Positions 10,501 through 20,420 of a stretch of 64,000 bases of DNA are shown here, in pieces (within the stretch, counting starts at the first letter, position 1; each line of letters begins with the position of its first letter). Origin of the DNA: Telmatactis stephensoni (lineage: Eukaryota > Cnidaria > Anthozoa > Actiniaria > Isophelliidae); the NCBI GenBank assembly GCA_029948255.1, contig JALIZF010001868.1, forward strand, positions 124,001 to 188,000. Reading direction: 5' to 3'. The notes under the pieces are model-generated. The model made no database searches, had not been told where the DNA came from, and saw only the letters and a list, made by a program, of their open reading frames with translations. The position numbers were made by a program, and so were the translations under genes.

Positions 10501-12110
10501 GAAAAGAAAAGAAAATCAGATGACATGTAAGTAATTGCTTCCCCCAATTTTTTTAAATTCACAGAAATATGATTGGCCAAGTGATATACATTATTAGGTG
10601 CTTGCATGAAAGTCATTCAAATAATTCATGTTTGTTTGTTTGTTGTTGGTTTTTTTTGAAAAAAGGTTATCTAGATGAGAAGTATCTTCAACCAATCTTC
10701 AACTTTACATATCTTTATTTATAAAAGCACAAAGGATATCCATTTTTTTATAAGAAAGATCCTGTTGAGACCAACCCAGTATCCCCAGCCTAGTCCCCAG
10801 GCTTTCCCTTCCTGTTTCTAAGCACTTCTCACTTGCCCCAGGACTCGCTCATGCTCCAAGCTTACACAGGACACCTGGCCACTAGGCTGCAATATCACCA
10901 TAATACCACACCATGTCAAAACACACCACATGACACCACACCATGCCAGACCACATCACATCACATCACTCTACATCACACCACACCACACCACACCACA
11001 CCACACCATACCACATCACACCACACCATACCACATCACACTGCATCGCATCACATGACATGACATCACTCACATCACATCACATCACTCACACACCACA
11101 CCACACCACATCACACCACACCACACCACACCACATAACAATATATCACACCACACCACATCACAATACATTACACCACACCACACCACACCACACTACA
11201 CCACACCACACGATACCATATCATACCACTCCACTCCACACCACACCACACCACACCACACCACACCACACCACACCACACCACTCCACACCACACCACA
11301 CCACACCACACCACACCACACCACACCACACCACACCACTCCACTCCACTCCACTCCACACCACACCACACCACACCACTCCACCTCCACTCCACACCAC
11401 ACCACACCACACCACACCACACCACACCACACCACACCACACAACACCACACCACACCACACCACACCACACCACACCACACCACACCACACCACACCAC
11501 ACCACACCACACCACACCACACCACACCACACCACACCACACCACACCACACCACACCACCACACCACACCACACCACACCACACCACACCACACCACAC
11601 CACACCACACCACACCACACCACACCACACCACAACCACACAACACAACACAACCAACACAACACAACACAACACACCACCAACACCACACACACACCAC
11701 ACCACACCACAACACATCACATCACACGATACCATATCATACCACCATAACACACCACACCACATCAAACCACACATCACTCCACATTACACCAATTTGT
11801 ATAGTTCTAGATCACACAATACTTTGAAGTTGAGAATAAATTTGTACTTTATTTCCCTTGCAGAGACAAGAAAAAGAAGAGATCTACAAAAAGAAAAACT
11901 CATTCCGACTCAAAACGCAAATCTAATAAAGATGACAAAGACAGAAAATCCAGAAAAAGAGTTAAAAAGAAAGGAAAATATAGCAACAGTTCTGACGACG
12001 AGTCACTCTCATCGAAAAGAAAAGAAAAATCCAAAGAAAAGTCTAAAAAACGTTCACGAAGACGTGATAGAGACGATAAAGCAAAGCGTAGAAAAAGAGA
12101 GAGTAGCTGA
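7590..12110 (+). CDS. NKAPD1: NKAPD1 (C11orf57) homologue, five coding exons, about 204-213 aa
   Basis: The exons are 7590-7691, 7862-7950, 9798-9902, 10428-10526 and 11864-12110. All are GT-AG, phases join correctly and the sum is 642 nt with the stop. Exon 1 ends in NVIRNTDAHNK, exon 2 has IQEEKEMWR, and exons 3-4 join to give ADRWGHNGYKELYPEEFED. These match the conserved N-terminal half of vertebrate NKAPD1. Exon 5 is a low-complexity tail of Lys, Arg, Ser and Asp (KKKKRSTKRK, KRSRRRDRDDKAKRRKRESS) ending at TGA 12108-12110. Such tails are typical of nuclear, splicing-associated proteins; the family has no established biochemical function. The start is uncertain. In the frame used, exon 1 opens at 7590, but a better-placed ATG at 7616 lies one base out of frame (see findings). 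The protein is shorter than the human one, mainly in the basic tail. Confidence 0.85.
7611..7622 (+). promoter_or_regulatory. YY1-like motif over the probable NKAPD1 start codon
   Basis: The sequence ccaagATGGCGG matches the YY1 core CAAGATGGCGGC, which in animals often overlaps the start codons of housekeeping genes. It also gives the ATG at 7616 a good initiation context. This favours 7616 over 7590 as the native start. Confidence 0.55.
8065..8146. repeat. Imperfect inverted repeat, about 80 bp
   Basis: The arm gcatagatggcgtcaaaacg (8065) is mirrored by cattttgacgtcttctatgc (ending 8146). It abuts the left end of the next MITE and lies in NKAPD1 intron 2. Confidence 0.65.
8148..8417. mobile_element. 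MITE with catagctgccaaccc termini and an internal G run
   Basis: The left end catagctgccaaccc and right end gggttggcagctatg are perfect inverted repeats around 270 bp. Subterminal repeats of ccgggagac and ctggagac are also mirrored. A run of more than 20 G (about 8227-8250) lies inside. It sits in NKAPD1 intron 2. Confidence 0.75.
8473..8615. repeat. Dispersed repeat, second copy at 61563-61713
   Basis: The phrases agaaagtgaaatgctgcgag, cagaaaacag and gttagcagaact occur in the same order at both sites on the same strand, with modest divergence. No terminal repeats were identified, so the class is unknown. Confidence 0.75.
8740..8905. repeat. Diverged direct repeat, about 95-bp spacing
   Basis: Sequence around aatcacaaacggctagcgtt and atgatttaataaaact at about 8740-8785 recurs as aatcacaaacagtgttagc and atgattataaaactac at about 8850-8890. 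The copies are clearly diverged. They lie in NKAPD1 intron 2. Confidence 0.55.
9662..9796. repeat. Recent tandem duplication next to the NKAPD1 exon 3 acceptor
   Basis: The block aaatctgaatagacataact through atttatcttaattttg occurs at 9662-9720 and again at 9739-9795. The second copy supplies the polypyrimidine tract and the AG at 9796-9797 used for exon 3. The first copy ends in ggggctgagg and lacks an equivalent TAG acceptor. Confidence 0.85.
10888..11780. repeat. (CCACA)n pentamer satellite in NKAPD1 intron 4
   Basis: Nearly 0.9 kb of the pentamer accac/cacac is broken only by variant units (catca, ccact, acaac). The central part, about 11225-11640, is nearly pure. The minus strand is (TGTGG)n. 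The array is open in several frames on both strands (THHTTPHH-like and CGVVWCGVVW-like), but this is a consequence of the repeat and not evidence for a protein. It lies between exon 4 (ending 10526) and exon 5 (starting 11864). Confidence 0.95.
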
Positions 12111-12253
12111 TCTGCTTTTATCTGAAATTATAGGGCTATATTTAGCTGTTTTATATATAATCTTTTCAACTACGTTACTGTAAAGATGCGGACATAGGAA
12201 ATTTGTGAATGGAAGAAGGCTAAAATTTTAGTTTAATTAGACAAATAGAGGCT

Positions 12254-12365
12254 TAGCCTGTGTACAGCTGTTTTCCCACCCCTCCCCCCTACGGGGAAAA
12301 ATCGGGGAGTTAACGACTTTCCCCGTAGGAGGGAGAGGGGTGGGAAGACGACTGTACACAGGCTA
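12254..12365. mobile_element. Fold-back MITE just after the NKAPD1 stop
   Basis: The left arm tagcctgtgtacagctg plus ttcccacccctccccc is mirrored by the right arm ending gactgtacacaggcta at 12365. The arms are about 47 bp, with a loop near aatcggggagttaacgac. It probably lies in the NKAPD1 3' UTR, so the transcript could form a long hairpin. Confidence 0.8.
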
Positions 12366-12574
12366 ATAGAAGCTTTGCACCATCACGTGATGGCAGCCAT
12401 GGCAGGAGGTTTGACAATAGAATCTTTTCCCCTTGGGAAACTGAACTTTTTTCTCATGTAAACCTCTACATTAAACTATTTTGTAAACATTTGTTAACTC
12501 GCATGTTGATTTTTGCATTGCTGAGGGGGAAAACCGGGGAAGCCGGTTGCCGGAAGCCGATGTGTTTGTGTGTG

Positions 12575-12730
12575 TGTGTTGGGGGGGGGGGGTACGGGGG
12601 GGTACTCCCTTACAAAAGTGGTAGGGGTACTCGACGGGGGTTTTTGAAAATGATCCTAAAAGGTACGCATAAATTATCGGAGATGCCGATTTTATACCCT
12701 AAAAGGTACGACCACATTGTTGATAAAGAA
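12575..12730. repeat. Degenerate GGTAC-rich repeat
   Basis: A G run is followed by ggggggtactccct, aggggtactcga and aaaaggtacg phrases. A related arrangement (ggtacccctt, agataccctgg) is seen in opposite orientation at about 10010-10160 inside NKAPD1 intron 4. It is probably one decayed repeat family; ends not found. Confidence 0.4.
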
Positions 12731-12808
12731 CATTTGTATGTGAGATCGTTTAATTTCAATCTTTAAAAAAAACAAGACCAAACCCCAAAACTGAGTTAAG
12801 TTTTGCAT

Positions 12809-12980
12809 CTACCCATGCTCCCTTTCGGTCTAGTCGCGTAGACTTGAAACCTCTCGTTCGTCAACCTTTTATGAAATAGGTGTATATGATCGAGGGACAT
12901 AAGCACAGGCATCTTGAATACACCTATTTCAATAACGTCGCGAAAGGGCCTACGCGACTCGCCCAAAGGGGAGTATGGGT
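12809..12980. mobile_element. MITE, about 170 bp, ctacccat termini
   Basis: The left half runs ctacccatgctccctttcgg, agtcgcgtag, then gaaataggtgtat. The right half mirrors it as tacacctatttc, cctacgcgactcgcc and ggggagtatgggt. This is a compact palindromic element, and its halves recur at 6489-6760 and, as a single end, at about 13125-13195 (ctacccatcaacagtcg to caataggtgtat). Confidence 0.75.
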
Positions 12981-13259
12981 CGAAATTACTAAACACAGAA
13001 AAGGCATATAAATATCAACACAACAATTCACGATATCTTGCTTCTACCTTATACGTACAACAAAGAACTTGCATTGTTGGTGTTAAAAGTCAAGTCCAAA
13101 ACCGAAAATCGCGAGGTTTTGAAACTACCCATCAACAGTCGAATTTCGGTCTAGTTGCGTGGGCTTTGCGCCCCTCATCTAACAATAGGTGTATTTATAA
13201 GACAAGATAAAGATATGGCATCCCAAAATAGTCTTTATTGAACACACGTTAGGCGCTGT

Positions 13260-15560
13260 TCATCGTGCCACCTACATTCTACGCAGTTTCTTTGATAGCT
13301 ACCTTTTCGCCATAAAAACAGAGGTTTATCGATTTTAAAGCTGTACTGATGACATAATTTGAAGAACTATGTACAGGTGATTGCCAAAGATGAAAGAAAA
13401 ACGATAACTATATTATTTATTTGTTTATTATGCTACCAAATGAAACAATTACTTATTGCCCTAAATTGGCACATTATAATTTTAAAATAATAATAATAAT
13501 ACAATATTTCGTCATCTTTCTCCAAACATTTCAATGAAATTATCGAGAAATGTTCTTTTTGCGACTTTAGTGAATAACTGGCAACAGCAAGTTAAGTTCT
13601 GATAAATAAACTACCGACAATTTCCTGAACTATAGTTACCGATTCATGCAGTTAATATTTTCGATTCCCTTGATTATTGTGCTAAATTTTCTGAGATTTT
13701 TTCAGGCAGTTTACAGTTTTTCAGCTAGGATCCGTCAAAGGATCACTTCAGGATTACTCAGCTCAATTGTTTCCACACCCATGTTGACTAGCGTCCATTT
13801 CTAATGAGTTTCGTCTTTCAGCGCGGGTTGGTTGGAGACTGCGCTTTTACAAAGTAATCCTTTCGCAGCCGCGCGAAAATCGGAGAGAAAGAAAATGTAG
13901 ATACAGGGACTGAGGCATGAGTTGACTAAGGGGAGAATGTTCACTAGATATAGCATGAACATCAACGTCATGTAATCGATTGAGCACATAATTCTGATTG
14001 CTTTCACATAGACTATGATAGTAGCAGTCAGAATCCTGGTAAATTCTGGTAGATAGCAACACGAATAAAGAAGTAACGAACACAGGACCATTCTAACTAT
14101 GCTGACCATTCTTTTCTTTCGTAGTTCTCTTTGTCTCTCAGGAAGATTGGTTTCAATGGCTTGTGGTTGAGACAGTCTTTTTAAGGTAACCAGGCTTAGT
14201 GCGATAATTACACAGTAGCAAGTTATCCACAAAATACTTTGGGTCATAAATAAAGCAATCACTGTTTGGAAAGGAATTTTGGCCTTCCACATACATAGCG
14301 GTGATGCAAACGTCATTGCAACCAGCCACGTACAAACAAGTACTGCTACACGCTGTTTAAGGGTATACGGCCGTTGTGATCTCTGTACTCTTGTAGGCCT
14401 TGTAATTCGAAATCGCTCAATACTGATTATCAAGAGAGTAACAAGAGTTACAAAAATGGAAGTAACTTTTAAAAAGTACATTGCTGTGTTGATTTCTCCC
14501 ACATAAACGTTTGTCAATAGTTTCGGAATGTCATCAATACAAGTCATCAGTACCACCAAAGTGTCTGACACGTTCATGTTAACGATCAAATAGTGAAGAT
14601 TCTTACGCATCGTGTATCTCACTGCAATAATAATGACAAACACGTTGTTTAAAATAGCGATTCCTCCAATGACTAGATATACCACTACTTTAACAGTTTT
14701 TGTAATGTCCGAATCAGGTTGCCAGCCCTTGCAGTAGAAGGAGCTCTGATTCATGTTAGAACCGTTCATCATAGATGTACTGCTAGACTGATTCATGGTT
14801 GTGAACTGAGGCAACTTGTTGAAGTGTTTTCTTTCAAAGACCGGAAAACTCAAGAAAATAAAGAGTACTGTAGATATATTTATACATGCAGTACACTGCT
14901 ATAATTAATGATCGAGAATAATTCATACTTGTGTCTCCCAGAAACTGTCTAATATTATTAAAACTGTAATTTAATTGTTTCTGTGTTCAGTTCAAACACC
15001 GACATATCAACGTACAATTGTCTTATTAGTCAATTCCTGGTTCAAGCTGTCAAACAGGTTGCATATATTTTTATATGTGCATAATATAAAACATACTACT
15101 TCACCAATAAAGAACAGTCAGTGTCTAAATATATGTCTAAAGATATATATACACTTTTGCGCCATAATCTGAGGAAAATAATTACCAGTAGATGTGTAAT
15201 TTGAATACTATTTTGAAGAAGTAAAAGCTTGTTAATTGATATTTTGCCTCCTAGTTATGTCGTACTGGAAGTTCGATTTGGTATAAGTTCCTTCCGAACT
15301 GAACTGAAGGAATCAACGTATATAGTACAAGCACATCTCACACATCGCTTCCTATGGAATTAATTCTAAAAAGAACTATATTTGTGTTTTTCTTTCATTC
15401 CTCGGGAAATTTTTTCTTTCTATAAATGTTTCTTATTTTTTTCATCTTACAAATCTACTAAAATAAAAGTTACTCGAAACCCTTGACAATCAACTTGTAT
15501 CAAGAAACTGCGGCTATACTGTAAGTTGTCAGTGGTCTACCCTCATGCTCACAAGTTTGC
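13260..15560. repeat. Segmental duplication unit 1 (GPCR-1 with flanks)
   Basis: The 3' flank (gctaccttttcgccataaaa at about 13299), the receptor frame, the near 5' flank (cttgtgtctcccagaaactg at about 14929) and the far 5' flank (ttcctatggaattaattcta at about 15349) all recur in order in units 2 and 3 or their remnants. This is the least rearranged unit by eye. Confidence 0.75.
13801..14796 (-). CDS. Class A (rhodopsin-like) GPCR 1, single exon, 331 aa
   Basis: This intronless frame has seven hydrophobic segments. The frame extends upstream to an ATG at 14853, but the ATG at 14796 (MNQSS) lines up with the starts of both paralogues and is preferred. TM1 has ILNN in place of GN. TM2 has NVSDTLVVL. 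TM3 ends in SIERF in place of DRY. TM6 has CCYLPE where CWxP is usual, and TM7 has NSCLSPCIY in place of NPxxY. The N-terminus is short, with Asn-rich MMNGSNMNQSS including an NQS glycosylation sequon. The second extracellular loop is very short, which recalls melanocortin-type receptors, but no orthology is claimed. ICL3 is basic (RELRKKRM). Ligand and G protein are unknown. It is the first of three tandem paralogues on the same strand. Confidence 0.88.
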   Translation of the reverse strand: MNQSSSTSMMNGSNMNQSSFYCKGWQPDSDITKTVKVVVYLVIGGIAILNNVFVIIIAVRYTMRKNLHYLIVNMNVSDTLVVLMTCIDDIPKLLTNVYVGEINTAMYFLKVTSIFVTLVTLLIISIERFRITRPTRVQRSQRPYTLKQRVAVLVCTWLVAMTFASPLCMWKAKIPFQTVIALFMTQSILWITCYCVIIALSLVTLKRLSQPQAIETNLPERQRELRKKRMVSIVRMVLCSLLLYSCCYLPEFTRILTATIIVYVKAIRIMCSIDYMTLMFMLYLVNILPLVNSCLSPCIYIFFLSDFRAAAKGLLCKSAVSNQPALKDETH

Positions 15561-15769
15561 ATTTATGGAATATGGTATATCACACTACAGAAACTAAATA
15601 TCGTGTTGGATGACTAATTTCGAATTTCATTTTTCGACTGGCTCACTAGTCAGTCTGGCTCGTTTAATGAAAAGTTACTCCAGATAACCTGTACCAAAAA
15701 GTTAGTTATATTTTCTCCTATTCAAATTGTTTACTCATTGAAATATACACATATCTAAGATATATATAT

Positions 15770-16070
15770 AATAGTATTTTGTATAATATACACTCGATTG
15801 CAGAAAGGTTGTAGTCTGCAAAATACACAAATATACAAATATCTAATGAGATGTAAAACCCAAAATACTGCTTAAATCGGCATTGCTTGCATGCAGTGAT
15901 TGTCAAAATATATTTTTAGTCTTTCTAAACTCTAGCAGATATTCAAGAACTATATTTTGGGTGTTGTGATCGCGTATTATTTACAAATTGCATCTCATTA
16001 GATATACTGAATAAATTAGATATTTGTGTAAATGTAGACTACAACCTTTCTGCAATCGAGTGTATATCTA
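15770..16070. mobile_element. Fold-back element, about 300 bp
   Basis: The arm containing tatacactcgattgcagaaa, ggttgtagtct and aatatctaatgagatg (about 15785-15858) is mirrored by catctcattagatat and agactacaacctttctgcaa, cgagtgtata (about 15991-16065). The arms are diverged. No target duplication was identified. Confidence 0.7.
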
Positions 16071-16079
16071 CCTCTAAGA

Positions 16080-17130
16080 TTAAGCAGTAATCTATATGTT
16101 CAAATTATATTATGTGTGGCACGAATAAAAACATCTTTTATCTTGTATCATGTGTCTTGAATTTCACTGTGTGAAACCGTAATTTGAATATGATATTTTT
16201 TGGCGTGGATTAAAGTTTTGTTTTTAATTTTTTTCTTTTGTCGGATGCACATGTCCTTACTTCGCTCTTTCCTTCCTTCTTTCCCTTCCTTTCTTTTTTC
16301 GAGTAGTCTTGATCTATAGCACAGCCAAATTTGTGGCGCTACTCTGGATAGATTAAGAAAAATGATATGAATAGCTCAAAACTTGGCGAAACACGAGTTA
16401 ATTAACAGTGTCTTAAACGTTATATATAATCACTAAATTTTTAAGTACGCAGTTTGGACCCGGAGAGAATTTACCCATTTTATTTATCTTTCAGCTGAAA
16501 TGGTTGCCCTTCCAAAGATCTAATTAAATATAAAATTACATTTTTCCCCTCTCCTATATCTGATCTCCTATGCTTCGAGCGTGAAAAAGGGAGTGCATCG
16601 CTGCAAAACTGATGATTCCCAAGACGCCGTGAAACTGATCCCGGAAATTCAAGAATCAAGAAGTAGGGACTACGGAGTGGAGAATGGCAAAATACTTCAT
16701 TAACATTCCATTAATTCCAATTAAGAAAATTATGTGATATTTAGCAGAACAGTCGTAAAAATCCATTGAAAAGTATTACAAAGAAAGAAAAGCAGTGTTA
16801 TTTTCTTTATCAATTCTTTTTAGAATGAGTAATTCGCTACAAGATGACATTTCATTCAGATAAATCCATAATTCATATAAACATGAAGATCAGAAAACTT
16901 GATTTTGCGTATAATAGCGTACTGCGTATAGTTTTGTTGGTATTTTTTGTTGCATGTGTTGGTTGGCGTTTTGTCCAGTTATGCAGCGTTGATGATCAAA
17001 TAACATTGATGGGTTATGAAAGATTGGAGATATACACGTGTTTGCGAGTGGACTTTCAGTTATCTATGTTTTAATATATAACCATCGATGAAATATAAAT
17101 TTTTTCTCGGTTTGTAAAAAGTAATATTTT
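16080..17130. other. Intergenic, nothing recognised
   Basis: The region is AT-rich with a short pyrimidine-rich patch near 16265-16300. Open frames such as 16844-17074 have no recognisable domain and no splice support. Confidence 0.5.
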
Positions 17131-17131
17131 T

Positions 17132-18638
17132 ACATGTGAGCAACATAGCCTTAAATTAATATTTCAATGACAAAAGTAACCGACAGGAGTTCAAGTCAGT
17201 AATAGTTAGCACCCTGAAAAAATATTTGATTTACTCTGGAGTAATACTAGCGTAAAGACGTATTAAAAACTGAAATTAAACTACTTTGCACGTTTGCTTA
17301 AAGACACCTTTAGACATAGCTTTACGACGGAGCTTAATCGGTGTAATGGTGCAATTTAAGTCGGCTTTAAGATGATCTTAAAGAAGTATAAAGTCAACCT
17401 TCATAAACTTCATAAAGCCAAATTCATAAACTTAATTTATTGTGTGTGTAGAATATCAAACACCGCAAATGGATAATGATTTTATAGTATCAGTATTTTT
17501 TATTATGTTTTATGTGAGCAACATAGCCTTAAATTTCAAAGACAGAAGTAACCGACAGGAAGTTCAAGTCAGTAATAATTAGCACCCTTAGTGAAAAAAC
17601 AAGTTGGTAGACAGATGGGATCTGAAGAATATTGCGCCTTCAATATTGGATGACAACATATTTTTCCAGCTCACCTCATTTTAATAAAACTTACCAGTAG
17701 TTGAGTAATTTGAAATGAAATTATTTTTGCAGTCGTAAATGAAAGACGTTTGCCTCTAAATATTTACTTCTCCTTTTTCTATGCTTAATCTTTGTATTTT
17801 ATCGAGTTACTCTTTTAACGAAAAACGAACAAATAATAGTTTGAAATTTCCTTCTTTCGTCCCTTCCATCCTTTTTTCTTCCTTTCTTTTTTCCTTCTCC
17901 TTTCATTCATTCGTTCATATTTTTTTCTTTCTTCCTCTCCTTCCCCCTTCTTTCTTTCATTTATTCATTCATTCATTCATTCTTTCTTTTATTCATTCTT
18001 TTATTCATTCATTCTTTCTTTCTTTCTTTCTTTTATTCATTCTTTTATTAATTCATCCATCCATCCATCCATCCATCCATCCATCCATTCATTTATTCAT
18101 TCATTCATTTCTTATTCTATAGCTATCTATGTTTCATGGATTGAGTGCGTGCACTCTGTTAGTATGTTATGTTTTATGTGAACAACATAGCCTTACATTT
18201 CAAAGACAGAAGTAACCGACAGGAAGTTCAAGTCAGTAATAATTAACACCCTACAAGTTGGTAGACAGATGGGATCTGAAGAATATTGCGCCTTCAATAT
18301 TGGATGACAACATATTTTTCCAGCTCACCACATTTTAATAAAACTTACCAGTAGTTGAGTAATTTGAAATGAAATTATTTTTGCAGTCGTAAATGAAAGA
18401 CGTTTGCCTCTGAATATTTACTTCTCCTTTTTCTATGCTTAATTTTTGTATTTTGTTGAGTTTCTCTTTCAACGAAAAACAAACAAATAATTGTTTGACA
18501 TTTCTTTCTTTCCTTCCTTGTTTTTTCTTCCTGTCTTTTTCCCTTCTCCTTTCATATGTTTCATTCATTCATTCATTCATTCATTCATTCATTTTTTTGC
18601 TTTCTTCCTTTCCTTCTCCTTCCTTCCTTCCTTCCTTC

Positions 18639-18709
<71 letters not shown>

Positions 18710-18780
18710 TTATTCATTCTTTTATTTATTCATTCATCCATTCATCATTCATTTATTGATTGATTCATTCTTTTTTTTCT
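17132..18780. repeat. Direct repeats ending in TTTC/TTCA microsatellites
   Basis: A short module (gagcaacatagccttaaat, agaagtaaccgacagg, agttcaagtcagtaat) occurs at about 17136, 17515 and 18179. The last two copies extend over about 330 bp (through gtagacagatgggatctgaa and cagtcgtaaatgaaagacg). Each then runs into its own tetranucleotide microsatellite, 17860-18115 and 18495-18780. The duplicated unit therefore includes the seed of the microsatellite, and the arrays expanded separately. Phe/Ser/His-rich open frames over them are artefacts. Confidence 0.85.
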
Positions 18781-19104
18781 ATCACCAGCTGCCCTTCTCC
18801 CGCAACTTATTGTATAGCTAAGTATATTGCATGTCTGTAAGGTTAAAAAGGTTAGAAGACGTTAAAAGATACGTACAAGAGATGAATTTTTGGGTCATTT
18901 AGAATCGTCGATATCCCAAGAAAAAATTAAAAGGTTCAAATCCCTACCCAGATCATGTATCTTTAATGTTTAAGCTTTCATTTGGCATATATATTTTTGT
19001 ATGAGTGAAAAAAACTCCGTCACTTTGACAGTATATTTGGACCACTATCATTTGGTACATTTACGGTATTTAATTATATAACGGCTCACTGATTATTCTT
19101 GCAT

Positions 19105-19410
19105 GTACAAATGTAGGACAATAGGTAATTGTTTCATTTGGTAGCATTTTGCTTTAAAACAGAGTGCAATAATAAATAAATAAAACATTTATCGTTTTTC
19201 TTTCATCTTGACATTTCGTTTTGAATTGCCATCACCAGTGCATATGGTTCTTCAAATTATGTCAATGTACGTACAGCTTTAAAACGGATGAACCCTTGTT
19301 TTTATGGCGAAAAGGTAGCTATCAAAGAAACTGCGTAAGCCAACTGAAATTAGCTGTTGACTGACTCAAAGAAGAACTCCTTTATATGCTTACTGACAGT
19401 TCTCAAGAGA
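19105..19410. repeat. Inverted 3'-flank block of unit 2
   Basis: About 300 bp (aggacaataggtaattgttt ... tttatggcgaaaaggtagct ... actgacagttct) is the reverse complement of the corresponding block at about 24340-24640 in unit 3. The partial copy at about 13277-13480 in unit 1 has the unit 3 orientation. The inversion is therefore specific to unit 2. Confidence 0.8.
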
Positions 19411-20081
19411 AGATGAGGTAAGAGAAGGAGTCCCGCGTACTATGTTTTTGGACAATCATATGCCCCGTTTGATGCTATTTTTAGGGTGAATCTGATTGGT
19501 CGAGAGCGCACAAGCTTTCGAATACGAAAAATTGCTGTGCAAAACGAAGATTTGATATATCTTATGCCGACAGTAGATTTGTTAGTATTTATACAATATA
19601 AATTAACAACAAGAAATATGTTCCACTAATAAATCAAAGAACCCGTAGCATAGCCATATCATGAAAATAAAGCCACGTAAAGATTGTTTTTTATATATTA
19701 ATTCGTTTAGAGTAGGAATAGTAATACAATATTCATCTTTCTCAATTATCCAGAAACGAATTTTTTTGCCGTGACTTTTAGTGAATAATCAACAGCAAGT
19801 TAAGTTCTGATAAAAAACTACAATTTCCTGAATTACCTATTCATGCAGTATAAAAATTTCCTTTAAGGTATCAGGGTACCCCAAAGTTTCTCAAAAGAGT
19901 CGATTTTTATTTTTTTACATTTTCTGATAGAATACACAATAAGCTATGATTTAGTGAAAACTTTTTTCCGGCTTAATCCCTGTTAATTATCTGTTGACAT
20001 CACTTGTCAATTGACCTGTCATCAAGAGAGCTTGTCGGTGAAGAATATATTTGTCTGTTATCGAAACCTTTGTAAAAAGAT

Positions 20082-20109
20082 TATTATCATAATATTATGA
20101 TAATAATCA
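20082..20109. repeat. Perfect 28-bp palindrome
   Basis: attattatcataat followed by attatgataataat is a perfect self-complementary AT palindrome with no spacer, in the 3' flank of GPCR-2. Confidence 0.8.
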
Positions 20110-20234
20110 TGATACTAAAACTTTGTTTTTCCAACTTAAACATTTTTCTTGAACTATAATGTTTTACTGCATGCAACCAAGAAAATCTATTTTAAGTTTC
20201 AGTTACAATTCAGGATTATTTTCAATTGTTTTCT

Positions 20235-20420
20235 TGAAAAGCGCAATGGACATTTTGCACCAACAGGTCATGCGACCCCATGTCTTAAGAAAATATCTAA
20301 TCTTAAATTTGCTGTCATTTTTCTCTTATTCATCTTTTAAACTGAAACTTTGCACTTTTGCTACTATCAAGGAGCTCTTTCTATTTCTGGCATTTATTTT
20401 AACGGTGCTCCTGGAGTTTG
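20235..20420. mobile_element. Right-half relic of the fold-back MITE seen intact at 50773
   Basis: Phrases tctaatcttaaatttgctgt, ctgaaactttgcactttt and gagctctttctatttctggc match the right half of the 50773-51172 element in order. A sister relic lies at 24965-25135. The GPCR-2 reading frame runs into its outer edge. Confidence 0.75.

Noticed and set aside
10943..11827. 294-aa THHTTP-rich open frame and the minus-strand Cys/Val/Trp-rich frames
   Set aside because: They are translations of the CCACA pentamer array within an intron. A pentamer lacking stop codons is open in all frames, and composition carries no protein signal.
13847..14506. Extra frames overlapping GPCR-1 (and equivalents over GPCR-2, GPCR-3)
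   Set aside because: They are out-of-frame or opposite-strand shadows of the receptor genes; only the seven-TM frame has family motifs.
14797..14853. Start of GPCR-1 at the upstream ATG (14853)
   Set aside because: The extra 19 residues are not matched in either paralogue, whose starts align with the ATG at 14796.
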